Assembly (NCBI GenBank): GCA_040902725.1
Contig: JBBDWU010000045.1
Span: 1 to 64,000, forward strand
Reading direction: 5' to 3'
Origin: JACVRU01 sp040902725
GTDB taxonomy: Bacteria; Actinomycetota; Thermoleophilia; Gaiellales; Gaiellaceae
DNA: 64,000 nucleotides
Positions 53,929 through 63,452 of this stretch are shown in pieces (position 1 is the first letter of the stretch; each line of letters begins with the position of its first letter). The position numbers were made by a program, and so were the translations under genes. The notes beneath the pieces were generated by a model. That model searched no databases and was not told where the DNA came from. It saw nothing but the letters and a program-made list of their open reading frames with translations.

Positions 53929-56400
53929 CTAGGCCGTAGCGAGCGCCGCGCGATCTTCCTGCGGCAGGCGCCGCGAGACGATCTCGGACACGCCCTCGGC
54001 GCCCATCGTGACGCCGTAGAGCACGTCGGCGGCCTCCATCGTCCGCTTCTGGTGCGTGATCACCACGAACTGGGCCCGGTCGGCGTAGCGTCGCAGCAGC
54101 TCGACGAAGCGGCCGATGTTCGCGTCGTCGAGCGCGGCCTCGACCTCGTCGAGCAGGTAGAAGGGGCACGGACGCGCTAGGAAGAGCGCGAACAGGAACG
54201 AGATCGCGCCGAGGGCCTTCTCGCCGCCCGAGAGCAGGGAGAGTCGGGTGATGCGCTTGCCGGCGGGCCGCAGGTGCACCTCGATGCCGTCCTCGGTGAG
54301 CTCGAGCCGCCCCTCGCCGCCGGGGAAGAGCGTTGCCGCGACCTCGGCGAAGTTGGCGCGGACGGCGGCGAAGGTCTCCGCGAAGCGCGTCTCGACCGTC
54401 TCGGTGAGCTCGTCGCGGAGCTGCTCCAGCTCGTGCAGGCTCGTCTCCAGGTCCTCGCGCTTGGCCGCGAGCTCCTCGAGCCGCTCCTTCTCGGCCGCGT
54501 ACTCCTCCTTGGCGAACGGGTTCACCTGGCCGAGCGACTCAAGGCGGCGCGCGAGCCGTTCCGCCTTCTCGGCCAGTGCGTCGCGGTCCTCGCCCTCGAC
54601 CGGGTCGGCCCCGGCGGCCTCGAGGCGGCGCTTGGCCTCGTCGGCTTCCGCCTCGATCCTCGCCCGCTCGACCTCGACGGCCGACGAGCCCTCGGCGGCC
54701 TCGGCAGCCTCCCGGCGCAGCTCGGCCTCCGCGCCCCCGAGCTCGCGCAGCCGCTCCGCGAGCTCCTGCGTCCTCGTCGCGCCCGCATCGACCCGCGCCC
54801 GCAAGGGCGCCTCGAACCGGCCGGAGGCGCCGTCGGCGGCCTCGATCGCGGCGAGGAGGCGATCGACGGCGGCGTTCAGACGCCGCCCCACGGCCGGCTC
54901 GATCCGAGCGGTCGGCCCGGCTTCCGGGGCCTGGGCGGCCGCAGCCTCGAGCTCCTCGGCCTCGGCCGTGAGCGCCCGCCGCCGCGCCTCGAGCTCGAGC
55001 AGCACGACCTCCGCGGTCTCGCCGGCGAACCAGAGCTCTCCCCGCCCGGGGTCGTAGCCGAAGCCTTCGCTCGTTACCGCCGGGGCGGTCGACGCCAGCA
55101 GCTCGTCCAGCGGCACGACGGGCAACAGCTCCGGGGGCCGGGTGAGCACGACGAGCGTCCCGAGCCCCGCCGACCGCGCCTGCTGGAGCAGCGCGAGCGC
55201 GGCGCCCGCGTCCTCCGCGACCAGTGCGGACGCGCGCCAGCCGAGCGCGGCCGCGACCGCCTTCTCCTCGCCCGGCTCGACGCGAAGCTCGTCGAGCGCC
55301 AGGCGGCAGCCGCGCTCCGCGAGCGCGCGAGCCGCGGGCGGTAGTCCCTCGCGCTCTGCCAGCGAGCGCTCGAGCGCGGCCAGCCGCTCGCGCACCAGCC
55401 CTGCGCGCTCCTCGAGCGCGGCCCGCGAGGGCCCTTCGTAGCCCGTCGCGCGGTCGGGGACGTCAACCCGTAGCCCCTCCGCCTGCTCTCTTCGCAATGC
55501 CAGCCGCTCGCGCGTCCCCGTGAGCCGGTAGAGCGCTGCGGTGGCCGCCTCGCGCCGGCCCGCGGCGTCGGCGAGCTCCTCCTCCGCCGCCTCGCGCTCC
55601 CCGAGCACGCCTTCGAGCCGTTCGTCGACGTGGCGGCGGGCGAGTTGAGCCGCGAGCCGCCGCTCGTCGGTCGCGGCCAGTCGCTCCTCGCATGCGGCGA
55701 GATCGAGCTCGGCGAGCCGGGCGCGGTGGGCGGCGAGCTCGACCGCGACCCGCTCGGAGCGCTCGGCAGCCGTGGCCTGGAGCGCCAGCGGCCGCAGCCG
55801 CTTCTTGACCTCCGCCTCGACGTCGCGGGCGCGCTCGACCTGGATCTGGACGCGCGCGAGCTTCAGCTCGGCCCGGTGACGCCGGCGCTTGAAGCGCCCG
55901 AGCCCGGCAGCCTCCTCCACGAACTCGCGCCGCTTCTCGGGCGTCGAGGCGAGGATCTCCTCCACCTTGCCCTGGCCGATGATCGAGTGCATCCGGCCGC
56001 CCAGGCCGAGGTCAGCGAGCAGCTCGACGACGTCCAGGCGCCGCACGGAAGCCCTGTTGACGAGGTACTGGCCCTCGCCGCCCCGGTGGAGCCGGCGGAT
56101 GATCGAAAGCTCCGAGAAATCGATTGGGCCGTCGCCGTCGGCGTTGTCGAAGAGCAGCTCGACCTCGCAGTAGTCGGCCTGCGTGCGCCCGCCGCCGCCC
56201 GCGAAGAGCACGTCGTCAGGCTTCTCGGCGCGGAGCTCCGTGGGCGCCAGCGAGCCGGCCGCCCACACGATCGCGTCGGCCACGTTCGACTTGCCCGACC
56301 CGTTCGGGCCGACGACCACGGCGACGCCTGGCTCGAGGCGGACCTCGACCGGGTCGGGGAACGACTTGAAGCCACGCAGCTTGATCGCGCTGAGATGCAC
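53929..56400 (-). CDS. smc: SMC chromosome condensation protein, unusually short
   Basis: SMC dimers organise and separate chromosomes. The head is complete: Walker A VVGPNGSGKSNVADAIVW (residues 29-46), signature LSLLSGGEKALGAISFLFAL, and Walker B FYLLDEVEAALDD. The protein has only 823 residues against about 1,150-1,200 usual. The first coiled coil (about 165-325) and the second (about 495-690) are each roughly half length, and the hinge-like middle (about 370-490) lacks an evident second subdomain with the Gly-rich dimer motif. No frameshift is seen. ScpA/ScpB are not in view. Confidence 0.9.
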   Translation of the reverse strand: MHLSAIKLRGFKSFPDPVEVRLEPGVAVVVGPNGSGKSNVADAIVWAAGSLAPTELRAEKPDDVLFAGGGGRTQADYCEVELLFDNADGDGPIDFSELSIIRRLHRGGEGQYLVNRASVRRLDVVELLADLGLGGRMHSIIGQGKVEEILASTPEKRREFVEEAAGLGRFKRRRHRAELKLARVQIQVERARDVEAEVKKRLRPLALQATAAERSERVAVELAAHRARLAELDLAACEERLAATDERRLAAQLARRHVDERLEGVLGEREAAEEELADAAGRREAATAALYRLTGTRERLALRREQAEGLRVDVPDRATGYEGPSRAALEERAGLVRERLAALERSLAEREGLPPAARALAERGCRLALDELRVEPGEEKAVAAALGWRASALVAEDAGAALALLQQARSAGLGTLVVLTRPPELLPVVPLDELLASTAPAVTSEGFGYDPGRGELWFAGETAEVVLLELEARRRALTAEAEELEAAAAQAPEAGPTARIEPAVGRRLNAAVDRLLAAIEAADGASGRFEAPLRARVDAGATRTQELAERLRELGGAEAELRREAAEAAEGSSAVEVERARIEAEADEAKRRLEAAGADPVEGEDRDALAEKAERLARRLESLGQVNPFAKEEYAAEKERLEELAAKREDLETSLHELEQLRDELTETVETRFAETFAAVRANFAEVAATLFPGGEGRLELTEDGIEVHLRPAGKRITRLSLLSGGEKALGAISFLFALFLARPCPFYLLDEVEAALDDANIGRFVELLRRYADRAQFVVITHQKRTMEAADVLYGVTMGAEGVSEIVSRRLPQEDRAALATA

Positions 56401-56423
56401 GCTCGCCGGAGGCTAACGACGGG

Positions 56424-57119
56424 CTAGGACGTCGCCGGCTCGATTCCGAGCTCCTGGAGCGTCTCCCGCGCGGCCTCCTGCTCGGCGTCCTTCTTCGTCC
56501 GTCCGGAGCCCCGGCCCTCCTCCTTCCCGTCGACGAGGGCGGCGATTGTGAAGCGCCGGTCGTGCGGCGGCCCCTTCGCGTCGAGCACGGAGTAGGAGAC
56601 GTGCTTCCCGTCCCGCGCGAGCACCTCCTGGAGCTCCGTCTTGTAGTCGACGTGGCTCGTCAGCGCGTACTCGATGCGGCTGCGGAAGGCCTCCACGATC
56701 GGCTTGCGCACCCTGGCGAAGCCGTGCTCGAGGAAGATCGCGGCCATTGCCGCCTCGAGCAGCGCGGCGAGCACGTTGCGGTTCCGGGTCAGCCGCTTGA
56801 GCTCGTCCTCCGGGAGACCGCGAGCGCGGACGCGCAGGGCGTCCCCCAGCCCGAGCTGGCGCGCCACGACCGCGCAGCTGGCGCGCGAGACGACGTGCGA
56901 GCGGATCTTCGCGAGCCGCCCCTCCGTAAAGTCCGGGTGCTCGTCGAACAGCGCGCACGCGACTGCGAGCTCCAGGACGCTGTCGCCCAGGAACTCGAGC
57001 CGCTCGTACGACTCGGCGCGATCCTCCGCCCAGGACGCGTGGGTGAAGACCTGCTCGGCGCGCTCCGGCGGCAGCCCCTCGATCAGCCGCCGCAGCGCGG
57101 CGAGACGGTCGTCCTCTTC
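56424..57119 (-). CDS. rnc: Ribonuclease III, start codon not identified
   Basis: RNase III cuts double-stranded RNA, including rRNA precursors. The frame reads RLIEGLPPERAEQVFTHASW, then SYERLEFLGDSVLELAVACA (catalytic motif), then IRSHVVSRASCAVVARQLGL, and a dsRNA-binding domain with DYKTELQEVLARDGKHVSY and GSGRTKKDAEQEAARETL. All 231 residues expected are coded, but no ATG, GTG or TTG occurs before the catalytic motif; the first is GTG at 56867, which would delete the active site. A CTG (57095) or an upstream base error near the acpP stop may explain it. The left boundary given is the first codon after the acpP stop. Confidence 0.85.
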   Translation of the reverse strand, partial: EEDDRLAALRRLIEGLPPERAEQVFTHASWAEDRAESYERLEFLGDSVLELAVACALFDEHPDFTEGRLAKIRSHVVSRASCAVVARQLGLGDALRVRARGLPEDELKRLTRNRNVLAALLEAAMAAIFLEHGFARVRKPIVEAFRSRIEYALTSHVDYKTELQEVLARDGKHVSYSVLDAKGPPHDRRFTIAALVDGKEEGRGSGRTKKDAEQEAARETLQELGIEPATS

Positions 57120-57120
57120 C

Positions 57121-57366
57121 CTACTGGTGCCCGGAGACGTAGTCGACGGCCTGGCCGACGGTCGTGATCTTCTGCGCGTCCTCGTCCGAGATCTTGATTC
57201 CGAACTGGTCCTCCAGCTCCATGATCAGCTCGACGAGGTCGAGGGAGTCCGCGTCGAGGTCCTCCTGGAAGGACGCCTCTTCGGTGATCTCGCTCTCGTC
57301 GATCCCGAGTTGCTCGACGAGCACTTCCTTGACACGGTCGAAGACTTCCTCACGCGTAGCTGCCAT
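57121..57366 (-). CDS. acpP: Acyl carrier protein
   Basis: ACP carries growing fatty acyl chains on a phosphopantetheine arm at Ser41 in [16 protein letters not shown]. The 81-residue acidic four-helix protein is typical. It lies between plsX and rnc, with its stop directly before the rnc frame. Confidence 0.95.
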   Translation of the reverse strand: MAATREEVFDRVKEVLVEQLGIDESEITEEASFQEDLDADSLDLVELIMELEDQFGIKISDEDAQKITTVGQAVDYVSGHQ

Positions 57367-57372
57367 CTCACC

Positions 57373-58371
57373 TCATTCCGTCGTGGGGGCCTGAGAGCGC
57401 GCCGATGCTACCACGCGCTCCCCGAGGCGCTGGCCGAGTCGTTCCACCACGCGGTGCTCCACTCCGCGGGCCGCGAGGCGGATGGCGTTGGCGATCGCCG
57501 TGCGGCCGGAATTTCCGTGGGCGATGACGGAGAGGCCGCGCAGGCCCAGCAGGTACGCGCCGCCGTACGTGTCCGGGTCGAGGCGCGCTCGGAGCTTCCG
57601 CGCGGCCGGGCGGATGAGCAGTCCGCCGGCCTTGCCGCGGGCGGTGGAGGCGATCTCCGCGCGCATCGCGTCGAGCAGCGTCAGGATCGTCCCCTCCAGC
57701 AGCTTCAGGCAGACGTTGCCCGTGAACCCGTCCGTGACGACGACGTCGGCAGCGCCGGCGAGGAGGGCGCGGCTCTCGACGTTGCCCTTGAAGGGGAGGC
57801 TCCCCGCCGCGAGCAGGCCGTGGGCTTCGAGCGTCAGCGCGTTGCCCTTCTCGGGTTCCTCGCCGATCGAGAGCAGCCCGATCCCGGGCGAACGGACGTC
57901 GAGCACCTCCTCGGCGAAGATCGCGCCCATGTGCGCGAACTGGAGCAGGTGCTCCGGCCGCGCGTCCGCGTTCGCGCCGGAGTCGATCAGGACGGACGGG
58001 CCGCGCTGGGTGGGGATGACGACCGCGATCGCCGGTCGCATGACGCCCTGCAGGCGGCGGATCTCGACGAGGCCGGCCGCGAGCATCGCGCCGGTGTTTC
58101 CGGCCGAGAGCACGGCGTCTGCCTCGCCCTCGCCGACGGCGCGGCAGGCGCGCACGAGCGAGCTGTCCGGCTTGCCGCGGACGGCCTCCGCCGGCTTCTC
58201 GTCCATCGCGATCTCCTGCGTCGTCTCGACGAGGGGCAGCCCGCCCGTCTCGAGCCCCGCCGGGCCGTACAGGACGGGCTGAACGCCGTCGGACGCGGCT
58301 TCGAGCGCGCCCGCGACGACCTCCTCGGGTGCCCGGTCGCCTCCCAGCGCGTCGACCGCGACGCGGATCAT
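57373..58371 (-). CDS. plsX: Phosphate acyltransferase PlsX
   Basis: PlsX makes acyl-phosphate from acyl-ACP for phospholipid synthesis. It starts MIRVAVDALGGDRAPEEVV and has SAGNTGAMLAAGLVEIRRL, PTQRGPSVLIDSGANADA and VVTDGFTGNVCLKLLEG. At 332 residues it is complete. It is 6 nt from acpP and 17 nt after rpmF. Confidence 0.95.
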   Translation of the reverse strand: MIRVAVDALGGDRAPEEVVAGALEAASDGVQPVLYGPAGLETGGLPLVETTQEIAMDEKPAEAVRGKPDSSLVRACRAVGEGEADAVLSAGNTGAMLAAGLVEIRRLQGVMRPAIAVVIPTQRGPSVLIDSGANADARPEHLLQFAHMGAIFAEEVLDVRSPGIGLLSIGEEPEKGNALTLEAHGLLAAGSLPFKGNVESRALLAGAADVVVTDGFTGNVCLKLLEGTILTLLDAMRAEIASTARGKAGGLLIRPAARKLRARLDPDTYGGAYLLGLRGLSVIAHGNSGRTAIANAIRLAARGVEHRVVERLGQRLGERVVASARSQAPTTE

Positions 58372-58388
58372 CCGGTGATCCTAGGCGT

Positions 58389-58577
58389 CTAGGGGGCGTC
58401 GTACCGGAGCGGCTCGACCTCGCGGCCCCTGTACGTCTTGCACGTCGGGCAGACGCGGTGAGCGCGCTTCGGCTGGCCGCACGCAGGGCAGACGTTGACG
58501 CGCGGCGCTTCGATGCCGTGCTGCGCGCGGCGCTTGTCGCGCCTGGACTTCGACGTCTTTCGCTTGGGGACGGCCAT
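58389..58577 (-). CDS. rpmF: Ribosomal protein L32 (zinc-binding form)
   Basis: The 62-residue protein starts [19 protein letters not shown] and has two CxxC pairs (CPACG and CPTCK), so it is the Zn-binding C+ form. It follows yceD by 17 nt, the usual order. Confidence 0.96.
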   Translation of the reverse strand: MAVPKRKTSKSRRDKRRAQHGIEAPRVNVCPACGQPKRAHRVCPTCKTYRGREVEPLRYDAP

Positions 58578-58594
58578 GAGCCGCGGCAGTGTAG

Positions 58595-59104
58595 CTACTG
58601 CAGCTTCTCTTTCAGCTGCGCGAGCGCCTCCCAGCGAGGGTCGACGCTCTCCTCCTCGTGCTCGTGCGGCTCGACGTTCAGGTCCTTGCCGCAGACGGGA
58701 CAGAGGCCGGCGCAGTCGGGGCGGCAGAGGATCTGCTCCGGCAGCGACAGCGCCAGCGCGTCGCGCGCCCAGGCGGAGAGGTCGAGCCGGTCGTCCTCGA
58801 TGTACGGCGTCCGCAGCTCCTCGTCGTCGGGGCTATTCGCCTGGTATTCGCGCGCGGGGATCGTCCGCTCGACGACGGCGTCGGCGAGGCAGCGCTGGCA
58901 GGGGCCGTGCAGCCGCCCTGTGAAGCGCAACTCGAAGAGCATGCCGGTCGAGGTGCGGCTGATCGTCAGCTCCGCGCCGGGCTTCTCCGGCACCGGCAGG
59001 TACCGCTGCCCGCCGAGGGTCAGCGGCTCGAGCTCGATCTCCTGCTCGTCCCGGTGCTGCTCGCCCGACCGGAGCCTGACACGGCGAAGGTCGAGGCTGG
59101 TCAT
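58595..59104 (-). CDS. yceD: YceD/DUF177 family protein (large ribosomal subunit RNA accumulation)
   Basis: YceD proteins are linked to 23S rRNA accumulation and nearly always precede rpmF. The 169-residue product has [16 protein letters not shown] and ends with a four-Cys cluster [18 protein letters not shown] chose the ATG at [10 protein letters not shown]; the frame before it is low-quality sequence. It heads the yceD-rpmF-plsX-acpP-rnc-smc transcript. Confidence 0.92.
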   Translation of the reverse strand: MTSLDLRRVRLRSGEQHRDEQEIELEPLTLGGQRYLPVPEKPGAELTISRTSTGMLFELRFTGRLHGPCQRCLADAVVERTIPAREYQANSPDDEELRTPYIEDDRLDLSAWARDALALSLPEQILCRPDCAGLCPVCGKDLNVEPHEHEEESVDPRWEALAQLKEKLQ

Positions 59105-59233
59105 GACCCGGCCAGCGTAGCGCGGCGCCGGGCCGCCTCGTAAGGCCTGTGTAAAGGGAGCGATCAGGCTGAGCTTAAGCGCGTCCCTTAGGGGGAACAG
59201 GAGGTACTCAGGACCAACCAAGGGGGGAACCGC

Positions 59234-60043
59234 ATGCGCACGACCTCAACCTCAAGCGCGCGCCGCCTCAAGCTCGGCGCGCTTCTCGGGCTCGCCGCGA
59301 TCGGCGCGGCCGCGTTCGTCGCGCTCGGCTACGCGGCACCGAACCAGACGTCCGCCCAGGCTCAGTACGCGCCCGCCAACACGGTGGCGCCGACGATCTC
59401 GGACACGACGCCGGAGCGCGGCCAGACGCTGACGGCGGGGAACGGGACCTGGACCGGCGACCAGCCGATCGTGTTCACGTACCGGTGGCTCCGCTGCAAT
59501 CCGGCCGGGAACAACTGCGTCGACATCCCCGCCGCGACCAGCCAAACCTACACGGTGCAGACCGCCGACATCGACAACACGCTCCGCGTTCGCGTGACGG
59601 GCACGAACTCGACCGGCTCGAGCTCGGCGCAGTCCGCCGCGACCTCCAGGGTCACGCCCGCAGTCCCCGCGACGGGCACCGTGCCGGTGGCGGCCGTCAC
59701 GCAGCCGAACCGCCTCAACATCGACCAGGTGCGGTTCAGCCCGAACCCGATCCGGCTCTCCACGCAGTCCATCGAAGTCCGCGTGCACGTGCTGGAGGCA
59801 AGCGGGCGTCCGGTCAGCGGCGCGCTCGTATTCGTCCGCTCCACGCCGCTCGTCACCGACAGCGCCGGCGAGGCCACCACCGGTAGCGACGGCTGGGCGA
59901 CGGTACGGCTCGTCCGGCGATCGAACTACAACATCATCCGGTTCCAGGACAACCTGCAGATCTTCGTTCGGGCCCGCAAGGCCGGGGAAGACCTCCAGGC
60001 CGGCGTCTCGAGCCGGCGCCTGGTGCAGGTCTCGATCGGCTAG
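59234..60043 (+). CDS. Secreted Ig-like repeat protein
   Basis: The N-terminus has a basic stretch (SSARRLKLG) and a hydrophobic signal helix (about 13-33, LGALLGLAAIGAAAFVALGY) with a likely Ala-x-Ala cleavage site near SAQA. Residues 50-140 form one Ig/fibronectin-like domain of the kind common in Thermoleophilia (PERGQTLTAGNGTW, YRWLRCNPAGNNCVDIPAAT, RVRVTGTNSTGSSSAQSAAT). A second beta domain (about 160-269, SASGRPVSGALVFVRSTP-like) resembles bacterial Ig or carboxypeptidase-regulatory folds. A GGGGGGAAC ribosome-binding stretch precedes the ATG. Role: surface protein of unknown target. Confidence 0.85.
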   Translation: MRTTSTSSARRLKLGALLGLAAIGAAAFVALGYAAPNQTSAQAQYAPANTVAPTISDTTPERGQTLTAGNGTWTGDQPIVFTYRWLRCNPAGNNCVDIPAATSQTYTVQTADIDNTLRVRVTGTNSTGSSSAQSAATSRVTPAVPATGTVPVAAVTQPNRLNIDQVRFSPNPIRLSTQSIEVRVHVLEASGRPVSGALVFVRSTPLVTDSAGEATTGSDGWATVRLVRRSNYNIIRFQDNLQIFVRARKAGEDLQAGVSSRRLVQVSIG

Positions 60044-61452
60044 CGGACGGTACCGAGCGGATTCAGGCGCGCCGCCCGCTCCAGGGCGGCGCGCCGCTCC
60101 GCGCCCGCCGAGACGCGCGCGAGCGCGATCCAGAGCTCCGGGTCGCCGGGGTCGCGCTCGAGCGCCTCGCGCAGGCTCTCGCGCGCGGCGGCGTCGTCCC
60201 CCTGCGCTTCCTGCGCCAGCGCCAGGCGCTCCCACGGCTCCGCGGCCCAGGGCGCCGCATCTGCGGCTCGCCGCGCCCAGCGCGCGCTCACGTCCCAGTC
60301 GCTCTCCTGCGCGGCGGCGGCGCTGCGGCCGAGCAGGGCGTTTCCGGCCAAGGCGAAGGCCGCAAGCGCGGCGAGCGCCGCGGTTGCCGCCAGCGCGGGG
60401 GCGCGTGGCAGGCGCACGCCCGTCCCGGGAAGGGACGCGGCGGCTGCCGCGAGCGCAGAGACGACGAGCACGGCCTGCTCCCAGTCCCAGTCGAGCGCGG
60501 CATGCACGAGGAAGGCGACGTACGCGCCGGTCGCCGCGGGCGAGCGCGCCCGCCAGGCCAGTGGAACGGCCAGCGCGCCCAGCAGCAGCGCAAGGCCGAG
60601 CGGCCCGAGCTCCGCAAGCGTCTCGAGGTAGAGGTTGTGTGCATCCCGAGCGGCCTGGCCCGTGGGCCGCTCGCGCAGCCAGGTGCGCTCGAAGGTGCCG
60701 GCGCCCTCCCCGAGGACGGGCGCGTCGCGGGCCGCCCCGAGCGCCACCGACCAGTAGGCGTCCCGCGGCGACCAGTCTGTCGCCCCCAGGGCCAGCGCGA
60801 GAGCCAGGCCCGCCAGGACGACGGCCACGGGCGCCCGGCGCCCCCGGCGTGCGGCGAGCGCTCCCGCGAAGCCGACCGCGAGCGCGAGCCAGGCGCCCCG
60901 CGAGTCCGTTCGGACGACCACGACGAGCAGAAGCGGCACGGCGACCAGCAGCGGGGGATGCCGGAACGCGAGCACGATCGCCAGCGCGGCCAGGAGCGCC
61001 AGGCCGTTCGTGTAGCCCACGGGCTCGGCGTCCCCGGCGGCGAGGTTCCAGATCGCGATCACGGCGGCCGCGAGAACGACGCCCGCCGTGAGGCCCCGCG
61101 AGGAGCCGAGCACGACGAAGGCGCCGAGCGCCAACACGTAAAGGAGCCCCCGCTCGGCCTCGAGCGCGGACAAGGGCACGCTGTCCGACCACACGCTCGA
61201 GAGGAGCGCCCACGCGGTGAAAGCGGCGAGGAGAGCGAGCATCGCCAGCGCTCCCCACCCAGCTTCGAGCCGCCGCCGGAGCAGGAGCCCGGCGGCCGCC
61301 GCCCAGGCAAGCCCGAGCGACGCCCAGCCCCACGACTGGGGGAAGTAGCCGCCGTCGGCAATCGCCAGGCCGCCCACCGCGGCCGCGGCGAGGGCAGCTA
61401 CCGCCGCGTCACGAACTCGCCGAGCGGCTGCCGATTCGCCTGCGCGCTCCAC
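60040..61452 (-). CDS. O-antigen ligase-like membrane protein with TPR tail
   Basis: Ten or so hydrophobic helices span about residues 10-375. The Wzy_C-type loop lies around VLGEGAGTFERTWLRERPTG and ARDAHNLYLETLAELGPLGL, where ligases and polymerases keep catalytic Arg and His. The last 90 residues are TPR-like (SARWARRAADAAPWAAEPWE). A GTG inside the nitroreductase 3' end is the best start (55-nt overlap); a longer frame adds an Arg/Gly-rich stretch. It likely polymerises or transfers a surface glycan. No glycosyltransferases are adjacent. Its stop shares CTAG with the convergent gene. Confidence 0.8.
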   Translation of the reverse strand: MERAGESAAARRVRDAAVAALAAAAVGGLAIADGGYFPQSWGWASLGLAWAAAAGLLLRRRLEAGWGALAMLALLAAFTAWALLSSVWSDSVPLSALEAERGLLYVLALGAFVVLGSSRGLTAGVVLAAAVIAIWNLAAGDAEPVGYTNGLALLAALAIVLAFRHPPLLVAVPLLLVVVVRTDSRGAWLALAVGFAGALAARRGRRAPVAVVLAGLALALALGATDWSPRDAYWSVALGAARDAPVLGEGAGTFERTWLRERPTGQAARDAHNLYLETLAELGPLGLALLLGALAVPLAWRARSPAATGAYVAFLVHAALDWDWEQAVLVVSALAAAAASLPGTGVRLPRAPALAATAALAALAAFALAGNALLGRSAAAAQESDWDVSARWARRAADAAPWAAEPWERLALAQEAQGDDAAARESLREALERDPGDPELWIALARVSAGAERRAALERAARLNPLGTVR

Positions 61453-61892
61453 TCCTCCGCCGGTCGCGACTCCGGGTCCCGAGGCCGGGCCGGGTAGCCG
61501 AGCGAGAGAACGATCCCGACCTCGCCCTCCTCCAGGTCGAGCGCCTCGGCTACTGCGGCGGCGTCCTCGATCCCGTTCGGGCACGAGGCGACGCCCTCGT
61601 TCCAGGCCGTCAGCATCATGTTCTGGGCGGCGCGGCCGAGGTCGAAGCCCTTGCCCACGATCGCGAGGACGAGCGCGGCGCCGCGGATGTTGCCGGGCTC
61701 GTAGACCGCCTCAGCGAGCCGCTCGCGCCGCTCGGGGCTCTCGACGAGCAGGAAGCGCCACGGCTGCCGGTTCGAGCCGCTGCCGCTCAGGCGGCCGGCG
61801 TCGAGGATCCGCTCCACGACATCCACCGGAAGCGGCCGCTCTGCGTACCTGCGCTCGTCGCGCTTGCTGGCGACGGCCAGGTAGGTGTCCAC
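61398..61892 (-). CDS. Nitroreductase-family FMN protein
   Basis: The 164-residue protein has the FMN-binding KRDERRYAERPLPVDVVERI and GRLSGSGSNRQPWRFLLVES, and a C-terminal VGIVLSLGYPARP. The family reduces nitroaromatics, quinones or F420-like substrates with FMN; the true substrate is unknown. The start is GTG. It ends inside the next gene and begins 9 nt after the coiled-coil gene. Confidence 0.87.
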   Translation of the reverse strand: MDTYLAVASKRDERRYAERPLPVDVVERILDAGRLSGSGSNRQPWRFLLVESPERRERLAEAVYEPGNIRGAALVLAIVGKGFDLGRAAQNMMLTAWNEGVASCPNGIEDAAAVAEALDLEEGEVGIVLSLGYPARPRDPESRPAEEWSAQANRQPLGEFVTRR

Positions 61893-61901
61893 CCTCGCGG
61901 C

Positions 61902-62402
61902 CTAGGTGAAGGAGTCTTCGTCGAGCTCGGGGCCGACGCCGGCCACGACCGTCTCCTGGGAGCGCTCGTGCAGCCGCTCGCGCCCGCGCTTGACCGCGGC
62001 GAGGAACTTGTCGAGGTTGACCTCGAGCGTCGAGAGGATCCCGTCGGCCCAGTCCTCGATCTCGAGGCGCATCTCGCGGGCCTGGCGGCGGGCGTCATCG
62101 ATGATCTCCTGGGCCTGCCGCTCGGCGATCTTGACGATCTCGGTCTGCGAGGCCTCGCGCACTGCCTGCTCGCGCGCCTCCTGCAGCAGCCGATCGGTCT
62201 CGCGCTTCGCCTCGGCCAGCATCTCCTGCCGCTCCTTGACGATCCAGCGGGCCTGCTTGATCTCCTCGGGGATCGTCGCGCGCATCTGATCGAGGATGTC
62301 GTAGATCTCCTCGCGGTCGATCCGCACCTGGTCGGTGAGCGGGACGGCCTTCGCGTTGTGCACGAGGTCGTCGAGCTTGTCGATGAGAACGAGGACGTCC
62401 AT
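61902..62402 (-). CDS. Coiled-coil protein (DivIVA / ATP-synthase-b-like)
   Basis: The 166-residue product is almost wholly helical with strong heptads from about 55 to 115 (VKERQEMLAEAKRETDRLLQ, EAREQAVREASQTEIVKIAE, RQAQEIIDDARRQAREM). It starts MDVLVLIDKLDDLVHNAKAV. No membrane helix is seen. Such proteins next to coaD are common in actinobacteria and resemble DivIVA-like or ATP synthase b-like scaffolds; function is unknown. I chose the ATG at DVLVLIDKL because the preceding frame overlaps the coaD end. Confidence 0.8.
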   Translation of the reverse strand: MDVLVLIDKLDDLVHNAKAVPLTDQVRIDREEIYDILDQMRATIPEEIKQARWIVKERQEMLAEAKRETDRLLQEAREQAVREASQTEIVKIAERQAQEIIDDARRQAREMRLEIEDWADGILSTLEVNLDKFLAAVKRGRERLHERSQETVVAGVGPELDEDSFT

Positions 62403-62412
62403 GGCTCGAAGT

Positions 62413-62924
<512 letters not shown>

Positions 62925-62928
<4 letters not shown>

Positions 62929-63452
62929 GGCTGCCAGAGGGTAATCCGTGCAGCCCCGTAGCGGCGCGAGGTGCGCAGCGGCAACGCCAGCTCGGGCTCG
63001 GGATCGCGGGCGGGGGTCTCGAGGACGACGACCGCGTGGGGCGAGAGCCGCGGCGGCAGGTAGCGCTCGAGCGTCGGCCTGAGCGCCTCGTAGGCCCCGT
63101 AGGGCGGGTCGCAGAGCACGAGGTCGTAGGTGCCCGTGTCCGTCGCGAGGAAGCGGAGCGCGTCGGAGTTGACGAGGCGGGCGCCGGTGAGGTCGAGCTT
63201 GTCGAGGTTGCGCTCGATTGTGCGGTGGGCGTCCCGGTCGGCCTCGACGAAGACGGCGCTCGCCGCGCCGCGCGAGAGCGCTTCCAGGCCCATGGCGCCC
63301 GATCCCGCGAACAGGTCGAGCACCCGGGCGCCCTCGACCGGCCCGATCAGGTTGAAGGCCGCCTCGCGCGCGCGGTCGGAGGTGGGTCGCGTCTCGCGGC
63401 CCTTGGGGGCGAAGATGCGCGCCCCCTTACGCGAGCCCGCGATGATCCGCAT
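62925..63452 (-). CDS. rsmD: 16S rRNA (guanine-966-N2)-methyltransferase
   Basis: RsmD methylates G966 of 16S rRNA in the 30S P site. It starts MRIIAGSRKGARIFAPKGRE and has RPTSDRAREAAFNLIG, the SAM site VLDLFAGSGAMGLEALSRG and the catalytic DPPYG. At 175 residues it is complete. Its start lies within the last 26 nt of recG, and it precedes coaD, the usual order. Confidence 0.95.

Noticed and set aside
59105..59221. yceD start at 59221
   Set aside because: The additional 39 residues (LFPLRDALKLSL and so on) do not match DUF177 proteins; the ATG at 59104 begins the conserved sequence.
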